Part shown: piece after piece, positions 10,447-20,160 of the stretch
Layout: every line of letters begins with the position of its first letter
Numbering within the stretch: the stretch's first letter is position 1
DNA from: Thraustochytrium sp. TN22
Taxonomy: Eukaryota > Sar > Bigyra > Thraustochytrida > Thraustochytriidae
Length of the DNA stretch: 64,000 nt
Assembly: GCA_013306675.1 (NCBI GenBank)
Contig: JABLUY010000029.1
Coordinates: forward strand, 62,001 to 126,000
Direction: 5' to 3'
Notes under the pieces: generated by a model
Databases searched by the model: none
What the model was told of the DNA's origin: nothing
The model's input: the letters and a program-made list of their open reading frames with translations, nothing else
Made by a program: the position numbers and the translations under genes

Positions 10447-11429
10447 GCATGATTAGCACCAGCAGCACCAGCAGCACCAGCAGCACCAGCAGCACCAGCA
10501 GCACCAGCAGCACNNNNNNNNCACCAGCAGCACCAGCAGCACCAGCAGCACCAGCAGCACCAGCAGCACCAGCAGCAGAGCTCTCGTGCTTATGTCGTAG
10601 GGAGGCCATTGATCATCGCCGAGGCGGTCTCGAGACGCGCGAAACTATCGTCAGATCAGATCATGAGGATGAGAAGGTCATCCCTTCATCTGATGATTGA
10701 TGAGGTTCCATGGTGCTTCGTACACTGACAATTTCCCCGTACATGCGATTTGCCTATCAGCTGAAGAAAATCCAAATCTGTTCGACCTTTTCCTTTCATC
10801 CGGTGGCGGCGAGTCGCCTCGGCCTCGGCTTCGACACAAGATCTTGGCTCTTGGCTCTCTTAGGGGCTGTCCAAAGTAGCCTGCCTGCCGCACGTGGTGC
10901 CCGCCACCATGCGCCACGACCCAGGCCGGCCATGGCACGTGGAACTTGAAGCACCAGCTTCCTTTGTTTACTACACAGCCTGCCTCAGGCTCTCTCAGAG
11001 CGGCAGCATTTCGGGCACGGGTGTACAGCACTGGCGCTGATACTGGGCACAACGGGCCTTGCCAGCCAGCAGCTGAGTGAGGCCTGCCAGTGCCTCTGTA
11101 GCTAGCTGACCAGGGTCGAATCTCTCGTCTTGTCCCGTCCACCACCACTGGCACCCTGGAGTCTGGACAGAGCAGGCTGATCTGAGCCGCAAGTCAACTG
11201 CTGGCACTGCGCAGCCGCAAAGTCCAATCTGCTGCGAGCGCGCGGGCGAGCGGCGCGGGCGGACGGCGGGCGCGGCGGGCGCGGCAGGTGCGGCAGGCCA
11301 GGCGCGTCAGCGACCGGTCCTTGCAGCGCAGGTCGGGACCCGCGTCGCGCTTCGACCTCGTCCGAGCGCTAACGGCGGCGAAGGAGGGGGCCGAGCGGTT
11401 GCAGTCGGCGGCGAGCTCAGAGCGCGACA
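10447..11429. other. Intergenic spacer upstream of the sugar-nucleotide transporter
   Basis: Apart from the minisatellite at its left end I see no gene. A 158-codon minus frame at 10678-11154 has no recognisable domain. The last 200 bp is GC-rich leader of the transporter gene, with GGCGGGC/GGCAGG runs. Confidence 0.55.
10454..10578. repeat. (CACCAGCAG)n minisatellite with an assembly gap
   Basis: A perfect nine-base tandem repeat just after the phytochelatin synthase stop, interrupted by 8 N at 10514-10521. The gap is placeholder length, so the real array may be longer. It lies in the 3' untranslated region or spacer. Confidence 0.95.
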
Positions 11430-12437
11430 ATGTCGTCCTCTACGTTGATGGCGCGCATGGTCTTCATCGCGGTTGGGTACGCGGTGAGCAGCTCCGGCCT
11501 GGTGGTGATCAACAAGTGGGCCGTGATGAAGTGGCCGTACTCGAGCACGCTAACCTTCACGCAGCTCACTGCGTCCTGGGTCTTCGCGGCCATCATCGGC
11601 CTGCTGGGCGTGGTCGAGGTGGACAAGCTGGACTGGGCAAAGATCAAGGCGTTCTCGCCGGCATGTCTCATCTTCTTCGTCGTGCTGGCGTGCAACATGA
11701 AGCTGCTCTCGTACGCGAACGTGGACACCTTCATCGTGCTGCGCTCGCTCGTACCACTGTTTACGGCCTTCACGGAGCGCCTTACGCTGGGCACGCCGCT
11801 GCCCGGCCCCAAGGTGCTGGCTTGCCTCGTGCTCATCGTCGTGGGCGCCGTCGGTTACGTGCAGGCGGACGCTGAGTTTAACCTGACTGCCTACTCGTGG
11901 GGCTTCGCCTACGTCTTTACCATGGTGATCGACACGGTGCTCGTGAAGCGCGTCGTGACCAAGGTCGAGCTCACGCCCTGGGGTCTCGTACTTTACAACA
12001 ACCTCATCGCCAGCGCTCTCTACCCGTTCTTCGCCATGCTCACCGGCGAGGCGCCGCAGATTCCGATCGCGCTCGCTGAGCTCATGGCGCCCGGCAGCTC
12101 GCCGGCACTCGCCGTCGGCGCCTCGTGCATCTTTGGCATCGCCATTAGCTACTTTGGCCTCAACGCGCGCAAGGCGCTCACTGCGACGGCCTTTTCTGTG
12201 CTCGGCGTCGTCTGCAAGTTTGCCACCGTGCTCGTGAATGTCTCTGTCTGGGAGCATCACGCCTCTCCGGTTGGCGTCTTCTGGCTTTGCGTCTGCATCG
12301 CCGGTGGCATCCTGTACCAGAAGGCGCAGCAGGCGGCATCTTTCACGCCGCCCAAGCCCGAGGCTGAGAAGCCGGCCTATTCGGCTGCGCCGACCAAGGA
12401 CGAAGAGAACCCGATGGAGGATGACGTCAACAAGTGA
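11430..12437 (+). CDS. Nucleotide-sugar (GDP-sugar type) transporter, DMT superfamily
   Basis: 335 aa with about ten hydrophobic helices, the usual size and topology of Golgi nucleotide-sugar antiporters. VINKWAVMKWPYSSTLTFTQ in helix 1-2 and NMKLLSYANVDTFIVLRSLV in helix 3-4 match the triose-phosphate/GDP-mannose transporter family. FGLNARKALTATAFSVLGVV, followed by CKFATVLVNV, aligns with the substrate region of plant GONST-type and fungal VRG4-type proteins, in which a GALNK-like motif binds the guanine nucleotide. The motif here is GLNARK, so the substrate is uncertain. The short, charged C-terminal tail (EENPMEDDVNK) should be cytosolic. The start MSSSTLMARM leads directly into helix 1. 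Confidence 0.82.
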   Translation: MSSSTLMARMVFIAVGYAVSSSGLVVINKWAVMKWPYSSTLTFTQLTASWVFAAIIGLLGVVEVDKLDWAKIKAFSPACLIFFVVLACNMKLLSYANVDTFIVLRSLVPLFTAFTERLTLGTPLPGPKVLACLVLIVVGAVGYVQADAEFNLTAYSWGFAYVFTMVIDTVLVKRVVTKVELTPWGLVLYNNLIASALYPFFAMLTGEAPQIPIALAELMAPGSSPALAVGASCIFGIAISYFGLNARKALTATAFSVLGVVCKFATVLVNVSVWEHHASPVGVFWLCVCIAGGILYQKAQQAASFTPPKPEAEKPAYSAAPTKDEENPMEDDVNK

Positions 12438-13372
12438 TTCCCGCATTTGAGCGCGATCTCGATCCTGGCTGGCTCTACAGACCGACCAACCGATGGTCTA
12501 CGTTACCGTAGCAGCTCTACAGGACGCCGTCGAAGCTTTGTCTCGAAGTTTTTCAGTTCACAAACAAGATTGGATGTAAGCACTATCACTTCTTGGACCG
12601 AGCCCTCGCCTTTTCTCACTGGAGCAAGTGTGCCCGAATCCTTGAAGCACGCCCAAGCTTCATGAAATGCCATTGCCACCAAACGGCCAAGGACCGAGAA
12701 GCAGCGCGCAGCAAAACCTCGCTTTCGCTGGTCAGCAGAATTCTGGGTGACAAAGCGCCCGTTTTTGTCCTCGATCGAGTTCGGCGCTTCTTGCGATGAA
12801 GGCAAGCCTTGGCCCAACCGCACCCAGCCTTGTAACAAAGTCATGAGTTTGAGCTGTGGCGAGGCGCTGCGTCCCACACGTTCGGCAGTGTCCCCTGTCT
12901 CGAACTTGGAGCCAGCCCACCGCACGACTGGCTCGGTGCGTCAGGAGCAGCCAGCCATAGTCAGCAAAGAGCGCAAGGACGAAAAAGGTCGAATCTGGGT
13001 TTGGCATGGGTCTCTGATGATGATGTTGTCGATGTGGGGTCTCTGGGTGCTTGAAAAATTCAGCAGGGTCACGAGGGAGAGAAGAAAAGAGACGGGCTCG
13101 GGACGAAGCTTGCCCTGAGCACGTTCAAGGCGGAAGAGGAAAGCGAGTGGCGTGGGATGAATGCAGCAGCAGCAGCAGCAGCAGCAGCAGCTACTGCAAC
13201 AGCGAGAGGCGCTGCAGCCACGGCTGCGAAAAAAAAGAGGAGGACGCAGCAGCGACCGCAGAGCAGCTGCAGCAGCCACAGCGCAGCAGGTAGCAGCGGC
13301 AGCAGCGACAGCGGGACTGCCAGCGGGAGTTTCACAGCGTGCGTCAGTCAGGACGATCTGGTCGCACACATT
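12438..13372. other. Spacer between convergent transporter and Rab1 genes
   Basis: It contains the 3' regions of both genes and a CAG-rich stretch near 13159-13290. No credible gene was seen. A + frame covering the CAG tract is open, but it translates to Ala/Gln runs. Confidence 0.55.
13159..13192. repeat. (CAG)n tract
   Basis: Eight to ten CAG units in the 3' spacer of Rab1, followed by looser CAG/GCA-rich sequence to about 13300. Confidence 0.85.
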
Positions 13373-13978
13373 TTAGCAGCAGCCCGACTCGACCGGCTTG
13401 CCGGGCCCGGGGAACGGGGTGGCCGACGGCTCCTTGCCGCTGAGCGGCTGGCTGGCCATGCGCTGCTTGATCTGGCTGGCCATCACCATGAAGGCCTTCT
13501 CGACGTTGGTAGAGTTCTTGGCACTGGTCTCGAGAAACTCCATCTCTACGGAGTCAGCGAACTCCTTGGCGGCCTCGTACGAGACGACGCGCTTGTTGGT
13601 GAGGTCGCTCTTGTTGCCGACGAGGAGAGTGTTGACCTTGTCTGCCGCGTAGCGGTCAATCTCCTGCAGCCAGGTCTTGACGTTGTCGAAGCTCTCCTGG
13701 TCCGTCACGTCGTACACAATGATAATGCCGTGTGCCCCACGGTAGTAGCTGCTGGTGATGGTGCGGAAGCGCTCCTGGCCGGCCGTGTCCCAGATCTGCA
13801 GCTTGATGGTCTTGCCGTCCATCTCGATCGTCCGGATCTTGAAGTCCACGCCGATCGTGGAGATGTAACTCTCCGTGTACGTGTCGTCCGCGAACCGCAA
13901 CAGCAGGCACGACTTACCAACGCCCGAGTCGCCGATCAGCAGCAGCTTGAACAGGTAATCATACTCGGGGTGGTTCAT
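13373..13978 (-). CDS. RAB1: Rab1/Ypt1-type small GTPase
   Basis: 201 aa, the standard length. The switch for ER-to-Golgi vesicle tethering. All G motifs are intact: [19 protein letters not shown], the Rab1 effector loop [43 protein letters not shown] and ETSAK. The protein ends in SGCC for double geranylgeranylation. The start [16 protein letters not shown] is the family's normal beginning. A purine-rich GGCA/GACA tract abuts the ATG on the coding strand. The frame continues upstream but only through GC-rich leader. Confidence 0.97.
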   Translation of the reverse strand: MNHPEYDYLFKLLLIGDSGVGKSCLLLRFADDTYTESYISTIGVDFKIRTIEMDGKTIKLQIWDTAGQERFRTITSSYYRGAHGIIIVYDVTDQESFDNVKTWLQEIDRYAADKVNTLLVGNKSDLTNKRVVSYEAAKEFADSVEMEFLETSAKNSTNVEKAFMVMASQIKQRMASQPLSGKEPSATPFPGPGKPVESGCC

Positions 13979-15780
13979 CCTGCCTTGCCTGCCTGCCTGT
14001 CTGTCTGCCACGCGCCGCCTTGGCTCTGCTTTGTTCTGCGCTCTGCTCCGCTCCTTGGCGCTGAGTGCTACGCTGTGCTGTACCGCCTCGTCATCCGTCA
14101 GTTCGCTGCTCGCCGGCCTGCCGTTGTCCTCTGCTCTCCTCTCTCCGTCTCTCCCTTCTCCGCGCCCGCGCCATGCCCGTGCCCACGCCCATGCCCGTGC
14201 CCACGCCGACGCTGCCACGTCCCTGGTCCCCGCCGCCCTGCGCGTCAACGGCTGCTCAAGAGCGCCCCGCTCGCCCGCCCCTTTCCGCAAGCGAGCGAGC
14301 CCGGCTCAGCGCTTCGCCGCCGACTCCGCCCGGCGTCCGCCGCCGCGGGCCGCCGGCCTCCTGCGCACGCATCGCGCCGCGCCGCGCTGCGCTGGCCGCC
14401 GCGGGGCTGCCGCGCGCGCGCGCTCCGCCGCCGCCGCTGCGCGCCCGCGCGCCCCGCCGCGCGCCCGGCCGCGCGCGCGCGCTCGCCTCCGCCTCGCCCG
14501 TGCCGGAGGGCGCCTGAGGAGAGAGAGAGGGGAGGGAGCGCGTCGCGTTCGAGCCGGCGGGCGGCGGGCGGGAAACCGCCTCCCTCCCGCCTGCGCGCTG
14601 CGCGCGCGCTCGCCGCCGCGGCTCTCGCCTCCGCGCGCCGCCCCGCGCGCCTCCGCGCGCCTCGCCGCGCGCGCCGCGCTGGCCGCAGCCTCGCGTAGAG
14701 ACTCTCGCTGCGCGCCGCTTCGTGCCGCTTCTTCGCCTCCACCTCATCCATCGCCCGCCGCGCCGCACCGCGCGTCCCGCCGCGCGCCGCCGCCGCGCTC
14801 TGCCCTGCCCTGCGCTGCGCTGCGCTGCCCTGCGCTGCTGCGCTGCGCGCGCCGCCGCCGCGCCGCGCCGCGCCGCCGCCCACCTACCTGCGCGAGGCGG
14901 AGAGGCGCGCCAAGTCGGTTTGCCGCGCCGTGCTCGCCTTCTCGCTCCTTGCTGCCGCTTGCCTGCCTGCCTGCCTGCTTGCCTGCCTCTTGGAGGCCCT
15001 GCTTTGCGCGATCCTCGCCTTCGCTCCGCAGACAGGCGGAACTCTCGCCGCCGCCGGGGCCCAGTGGGGCCGCCCCCCGGCGCCACTGGCGGCCCCGCCC
15101 CTCCCTGGGCGCCGCCGGCGCCGCGCCCGGCGGGGGCGGCGCACTGGGCCCGCTGGGGGGGAGGGCCGCCAGTGGGCGCGGGGGGCCGGGGCGCCAGTGG
15201 GCGGGGCCAGCGCCGCGGGTGACGTGGTCGGGCACGACGTGGCGGCCGAGGCGGCGGTGGAGAGCGGGGAGGAGCGGAGCATGCTGCGTACGAAGGACAT
15301 GACGTACGCGCGGAATTAGGGGGCGGCGGCGGGGAGGACGAGGAGGTGACGTGGCGGTGGCTGGCTGAGGGCGGAGACGTGGACGAGGCGAGGCGGCGGG
15401 ACGACAAGCGGGAGCCGGCGCCGAGAAGCCAAGCGGAGCCGAGCGGAGCGAGCGCAGAGAGTTCTGTGAAGGTTCAAGGAGCAGGGCAAAAGAGAAGGGG
15501 AGCTGGTTGTGGGGATGAGTCTTTGGATGCTGGCAGGTCACGCGCACGTACGAGCGATGGCGAGCGTACGTGCGCCTTTAAAAGGGGGCCGGCCAGGGCA
15601 TGGCAGGAGCGAGGAGCCTTGGGAGCCGGCTCGCGACAGGGGTTGCGTGCGTGCGTGCGTGCAAGCGTGGGTGCGTGCGTGCGTGTGCAGGCGTGCGTGG
15701 AAAGGATAACGCACCGGCAAGAAGCGGGCGCAGGAGGCTTGCGTAGGCAGCCAGCCTCTGCGGCCGGCCACGGGTGAAAA
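13979..15780. other. 1.8 kb Rab1 upstream region, extremely GC-rich
   Basis: It lies between the Rab1 start and the end of bL32m (both minus). GC is so high that all six frames stay open; the Arg/Ala/Pro translations are not genes. It holds CCTG/TGCC runs (13981-14009 and about 14958-14992) and a GC-box-like cluster at about 15058-15215 with CCAGTGGGC in both orientations. A GTGC-rich run lies at about 15645-15700. Confidence 0.6.
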
Positions 15781-16347
15781 TCACCAGACGTCAAAGTCGG
15801 GGTTCTTCTTGCCCACGTCCTTGGTGCGGAGGAAGTTGTTGAACGGGTAGCAGAACGGGCACAGATGATGCGAGAGGTGCTTCTCGTTGCAGGACTTGCA
15901 GACCGCAAAGGTCTCCTTGCGCTTGACGTACTTGGTGTGGTTGCGGATGCGCTTCCGGCTGTGACTGACGCGGTGCTTGGGCACGGCGAAGAGAATGCCG
16001 TCCTGCCAGATGCGCTCGAGCGCCTCAATCGCGTTCGCCGCGGCGCGCTGCGCGCGCTCCGCCAGGCTGCCGCCCTCGGCAGCGCCCTGGGCCGGTGCCG
16101 GCGCCGCCGGCAGGCCCTCGAACCCGAGCGAGGGCCGCAGCGGCGTCTGCGCCTGCTGCAGCTGCTGCAGCTGCTGCGCGAAGGGCGCCCACCAGCGCGC
16201 TGGCGCCTCCGCCTGGGCGCGCAGGCGCTCGCGCGCCGCCTGCAGCACGTCGCCGCTGCCCACCACGGGCTGGCCCAGCGCGAGCCGCTGCGCGCGCGCC
16301 GCCAGCAGCAGCCGCGCCGTCTGCGCGCCGCGCGCCACGCGCTCCAT
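15781..16347 (-). CDS. MRPL32: Mitochondrial ribosomal protein bL32m
   Basis: 188 aa from the chosen ATG (MERVARGAQ). The N-terminal 120 residues are Ala/Arg/Gln-rich, as expected of a mitochondrial presequence plus spacer. The conserved C-terminal part begins VPKHRVSHSRKRIRNH, the start of mature bL32, and has the zinc ribbon CKSCNEKHLSHHLCPFC with two CxxC pairs. PFNNFLRTKD follows. In fungi and animals the precursor is cut by the m-AAA protease before joining the large subunit; a site cannot be placed here. It is head-to-head with the MORN gene, 384 bp apart. Confidence 0.9.
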   Translation of the reverse strand: MERVARGAQTARLLLAARAQRLALGQPVVGSGDVLQAARERLRAQAEAPARWWAPFAQQLQQLQQAQTPLRPSLGFEGLPAAPAPAQGAAEGGSLAERAQRAAANAIEALERIWQDGILFAVPKHRVSHSRKRIRNHTKYVKRKETFAVCKSCNEKHLSHHLCPFCYPFNNFLRTKDVGKKNPDFDVW

Positions 16348-16731
16348 TCTCGCCGAAGCCGCCGCCGCCGCCGCCGCTCCCCTCGCCGCGCCGCGTCGCC
16401 CGACGCGCGCGCGCTCCAACTCTGCCGCCTGCCGCCGCCCGCGCAGCCCGCCTCACATACATACAGGCTGCTGCGCCGTGGCCGTCCAGCTGCCGGGAAC
16501 GCCGCCAGGTGTGTTCTCGCGGCCGGGCTCGGGGGGCGCGCCGCAGCGCTGGAATGCGAACTTTCGATCAGAGCAAGCACGGCCAAGCACGCCAAGCACA
16601 CGCATCGGCACTGCTCAGCGCTGCAACTCGCTGCAACTCGCTGCGAGAGCGGACGGCGCCCGCGTCGTGGGCTCGCCGCGCTCGCGCGTCGTCCGTCCAG
16701 CCGACATCGCGGTCCGAACGCGGCTACTTTA
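16348..16731. other. Shared divergent spacer of bL32m and the MORN gene
   Basis: 384 bp between two starts. It contains tandem CTGCAACTCG copies near 16618-16640. No gene was seen. Confidence 0.6.
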
Positions 16732-17475
16732 ATGTCGGGGGCGGCTGGGTCCAAGGCGAGGTCGAGGCCGACGACGACGGCGGCCTCGGTGAGGTCGACG
16801 GCAGCCTCGGCGAAGTCGTTGGCAACGTCCGTGGGCGCAGGCTCGCGGACCGGGGCGACGCTGCGTACAGCGGTCTCGGTCGTGTCGCTGTCGCCTGACG
16901 AGGTACGCAGGCAGCGGCAACTCGAGGTGGTGCGTCAGCGGCGCGACCCGCACGACCAAATGTACACGCTACGCAGCAAGAGCAACATTGTCTACCACGG
17001 CACCTGCTTGAATCGCGTGCCGCACGGGTTCGGTCGCAAGACTTTTCCAAACGGAAACTATTATGAGGGCGACTGGAAGCTTGGCAAGCGCCACGGCAGT
17101 GGCATCTACGTAGACATCGAGAGAAACACCACGTACGACGGCGAGTGGCGCCAGGGCATGCGCGACGGGACCGGCACGTGCCGGCGCGCCATTCTCGGCA
17201 ATTGGGTCGAATATAATGGACGCTGGAGCAAGAACCGCGAGCACGGACCTGGCACTCTGCGCTGGTCGAATGGCCGCGTCCTTAATGGCACTTGGCTTGA
17301 GGGCGAGCTCATGGACATTGAAATTGACGAGAGCAACCGCTCCGAGGGCTCTGGCTGCATTAATCCCAAAGACATGTCGCTGAACTTCCTCGCCATGTGC
17401 GTCGAGAAGAAGGACCTCGACAAGATGCTCGAGGAAGCCGACGACGACACCGACGGAGCCATGCGTTGGACTTGA
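16732..17475 (+). CDS. MORN-repeat protein
   Basis: 247 aa from MSGAAGSKARS. The first 90 residues are Ser/Thr/Ala-rich and basic. From about residue 95 come four to five MORN units: VYHGTCLNRVPHGFGRKTF, YYEGDWKLGKRHGSGIY, YDGEWRQGMRDGTGTC, YNGRWSKNREHGPGTL and LNGTWLEGEL. MORN repeats form beta-hairpin strips that bind membranes or act as cytoskeletal scaffolds. The C-terminal region is acidic, with a helical end (EKKDLDKMLEEADDD). There is no kinase or SET domain, so this is a MORN-only protein of unknown role. The frame is open far upstream, but that sequence lies antisense to bL32m. Confidence 0.82.
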   Translation: MSGAAGSKARSRPTTTAASVRSTAASAKSLATSVGAGSRTGATLRTAVSVVSLSPDEVRRQRQLEVVRQRRDPHDQMYTLRSKSNIVYHGTCLNRVPHGFGRKTFPNGNYYEGDWKLGKRHGSGIYVDIERNTTYDGEWRQGMRDGTGTCRRAILGNWVEYNGRWSKNREHGPGTLRWSNGRVLNGTWLEGELMDIEIDESNRSEGSGCINPKDMSLNFLAMCVEKKDLDKMLEEADDDTDGAMRWT

Positions 17476-17776
17476 TGATTGCAGGAGCTAACTTTCTAAG
17501 AGTCTGGCTGGTGGCGACCTCGCGCACCTTCAGCCAGAGGCAGCATGCTCCCGCTTCGAGGAGGAAAAAATTTGAGTGGCCGGGGCAGTGCTGCGGCGCG
17601 GTCAGTCACCGTGTAACCCGCTGCACTGCCAGTGCTGCAGGCAGTGCGCGCGCACCAGAGCGCCGCGCTGCGCTGCGCTGCGCCACGAGCTCAGGCAGGT
17701 CGGCAGACAGCCAGACGGAGAGTCAGGCAGAGAGATAGACAGCAGCAAGGCGCAGCGGGCCAGGCGCTGGACAGCC
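17476..17776. other. Short spacer upstream of the DUF4470 gene
   Basis: It contains the MORN gene 3' region and a sense-strand GGCAG/GACAG-rich leader at about 17692-17753. No gene was seen. Confidence 0.55.
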
Positions 17777-20044
17777 ATGGCGGACGCAGCGGCGGAGGCG
17801 CCCGTGTGCGCGTGGCCGCCGGCGCGGCGCAAGCTGGTGGACGGGCTCATGTCAAGCTTCGTCATCGGCAACACGAGCGCGCGCGCGCTGTGGACCGAAG
17901 AGGAGGCCGGCACGCTCGCGCAGCTCACACGGCTCGCGCAACCGGCTGCCAAGAGGCGACGAAGGGCGCCGTCGGCCGGCTCCGAGGACGACAGCGCCAA
18001 TGACGCGTGCTGCTGCAGGGTGCTCTACATCGGCGTCGGGGACCTTCGCAACCCACTGCGCACGCTGCAGACGCTAACGGCGCCGGGCCGCGTCGAGCTC
18101 GTCCTCAACGACGCCACGGCGCTGACGCTGGCCCGGGACGCTGTGCTGCTGGCAGCGGCCGAGGTCGCGCCCGACGAGGCGGCCATGAACGCGCTTTGGT
18201 GCGATGCGCTGGTCCTCAAGCAGGAGCGCGCGCTCCTCGTGCTCGCGCTCGACAGGCTCTTGGCGCCAGAAAAGGCGCGCTCCGCGAAGCAGCCCTGGCT
18301 TCACTTCGATCGCGCGACGCGCGACGCCTTGGAGCCGCACTGGCGCGCCTGGCGCGCGGCCGAGGGCGACTTCGACCCGGACCAGGCGGCGCGCCGCGCC
18401 GCCATGGCACGCTTCGGCGAAGGCGCCGGCCATGGGCGCGCCCGCACGTCGCAGGCGTGGCTGGAACAGGGCGTCTCGTCGCGTCCCGCCTCCGCCCTGG
18501 AGGGCGCCACGCTCCTGCCCAACCCACTGCTTTATGATCTCTCATTGCCCGACGGGCCCGTGCGCTTCGTGGACTCACAGGGCCCATCGGGCGCCTTCGG
18601 CGAGCTCGCCGGCCTGCGCCCAGGAGGCGCTGCCTTCGCCCAGGTTATGGCGGGCTGCTGGCGATCGGCATGGGTCGCCTTGCGCAAGGCTCTCGCGAAC
18701 GGCACGCTGACGGTGCAGCTGGCGGCGGGCGACTGCATCGAGCTCCTGCGCCAGGGTAGCTTCGGCGCCGGGCGGCGCTTCGCCGCCATCGACACGAGCA
18801 ATGTGTCGGACTACGTCGGCTTGTGGAATCTGCTCCTGCTGTGCGAGCCGCTGCTCCTGCTGGACGGCTTTGTCCAGACCGAAAGTATTCTGACGGCGGC
18901 CGAGTCGCTCGACGAGCTGCTCGAGACCACCGTGCTCCCGCACAGCGCCCAGGCCGCTCGTGAGCTCGCTGCCCTGGCCGGTCTGCAGCCCGCAGAGCCG
19001 CCCGCGCCGCTGCGTCCGGACGCCGAGGAGAAGATCGTGCGCGTGCGCTGGGTGGCGCGCGACCCGGATCCCGCGGACGCGGCGCGCATGGCGGCACCCG
19101 AGGCGACGCAGGCGCTCGCCGTGGACCTGGAGCGCGCGCTCCCGGCGGCCGGTCTCGAGGTCGACATCAACACGCTGGCGTCGCGCCTCATTCGGCCGGA
19201 GCTGCAGATGCTGCTGGAGCTCGCGCGCACGCAGGCCGGCCCGCTCCGCCTCCAGCGGGCCATCGACGATGTGCTGCGCCAGTCGGCCGCCGGCCGCGAC
19301 CGCGTGCGCGCCACCTTCGAGGCGAACGTCTTTCTCTTTCTGCACGGTGCGCTCGTGCCTCAGCCCGTCACCTCCGACATGCTGCGCGACTTGCGTGAGA
19401 CCATCAACGCCTCGTACCCGTTCCCCACGCACACTGCGCTTACCGTCGTGCTTCTGCTGCGCGCCATTGAGTCGCGGTCTGCGGTGGGTCGTGGACTTGC
19501 CGAGGGCTTCTGGAAGACCTACTTCAACGACCCAGCCATGTGCTCGCACGTTCACGTGAAGCTGCGCAACATGACGCTTCGCATGCTGAGCGACTACGGC
19601 GTCGCTGTCGGCGCCGCCAAGACAAAGAAGCAGACCGGGCTTGAACACCGACCCGTGGAGCTCACGTTCCATGCCACGACGGACGTCTGGAAGCCCAAGG
19701 GCGGCCTGCTGGAGCCTGCGCTCGCCGTCCTGCTGGTCAGCGAGAAGTCGCGCCTGCCCAAGAAGCTGGTCCAGGACGTTGCCAGCTTTTACCGTGACAA
19801 GAGCGGCCGCGAGGTCTACATGAACTTTGAGCATTTGGCCGCCGCCAAGCCAAGCGAGGCGCAAATTGTAGACAACCTGATCCTGGATGCCTCGCCCAGC
19901 GGACCGCGTCCCCACGAGCTTCGCGTGCAATTTTCGCTGCCCCTCCGGAACGCGTATACGCAAGCCTACCTCATTGACGTGCAGACCTACGCGGTGCTGA
20001 CCGAGCCCGCCCTGCTACCGACGACAAAGCGGGTCAGCAAGTAG
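17777..20044 (+). CDS. DUF4470-domain protein
   Basis: 755 aa. The segment VLYIGVGDLRNPLRTLQTLT, then LVLNDATALTLARDAVLLAA (about residues 82-130), is the DUF4470 signature: a Gly-Asp loop followed by an E/ND motif, a methyltransferase-like fold start shared by DNAAF3 and by large fungal MYND-associated proteins. DNAAF3 helps assemble axonemal dynein arms, but this protein is longer and its C-terminal half (PFPTHTALTVVLLLRAIES, FWKTYFNDPAMCSHVHVKL) looks more like the non-ciliary fungal and protist type. No MYND finger is seen. The start MADAAAEAP lies just after a GGCAG-rich leader. The function is unknown. Confidence 0.75.
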   Translation: MADAAAEAPVCAWPPARRKLVDGLMSSFVIGNTSARALWTEEEAGTLAQLTRLAQPAAKRRRRAPSAGSEDDSANDACCCRVLYIGVGDLRNPLRTLQTLTAPGRVELVLNDATALTLARDAVLLAAAEVAPDEAAMNALWCDALVLKQERALLVLALDRLLAPEKARSAKQPWLHFDRATRDALEPHWRAWRAAEGDFDPDQAARRAAMARFGEGAGHGRARTSQAWLEQGVSSRPASALEGATLLPNPLLYDLSLPDGPVRFVDSQGPSGAFGELAGLRPGGAAFAQVMAGCWRSAWVALRKALANGTLTVQLAAGDCIELLRQGSFGAGRRFAAIDTSNVSDYVGLWNLLLLCEPLLLLDGFVQTESILTAAESLDELLETTVLPHSAQAARELAALAGLQPAEPPAPLRPDAEEKIVRVRWVARDPDPADAARMAAPEATQALAVDLERALPAAGLEVDINTLASRLIRPELQMLLELARTQAGPLRLQRAIDDVLRQSAAGRDRVRATFEANVFLFLHGALVPQPVTSDMLRDLRETINASYPFPTHTALTVVLLLRAIESRSAVGRGLAEGFWKTYFNDPAMCSHVHVKLRNMTLRMLSDYGVAVGAAKTKKQTGLEHRPVELTFHATTDVWKPKGGLLEPALAVLLVSEKSRLPKKLVQDVASFYRDKSGREVYMNFEHLAAAKPSEAQIVDNLILDASPSGPRPHELRVQFSLPLRNAYTQAYLIDVQTYAVLTEPALLPTTKRVSK

Positions 20045-20160
20045 GCGGGCGACGAGCTCGAAATGTGACATTCTTCATTTGGTACCATGGTAGGCTACAG
20101 TTGGCCGCCCGGGTGTTTGGCGAGGCCAGATCTCTGAGAAAAAGAGCCAGGGCTAGTCCC

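Noticed and set aside
14031-15302. Long Arg/Ala/Pro frames upstream of Rab1
   Set aside because: Stop codons are rare here because of extreme GC content; all frames on both strands are open and none shows a conserved protein pattern.
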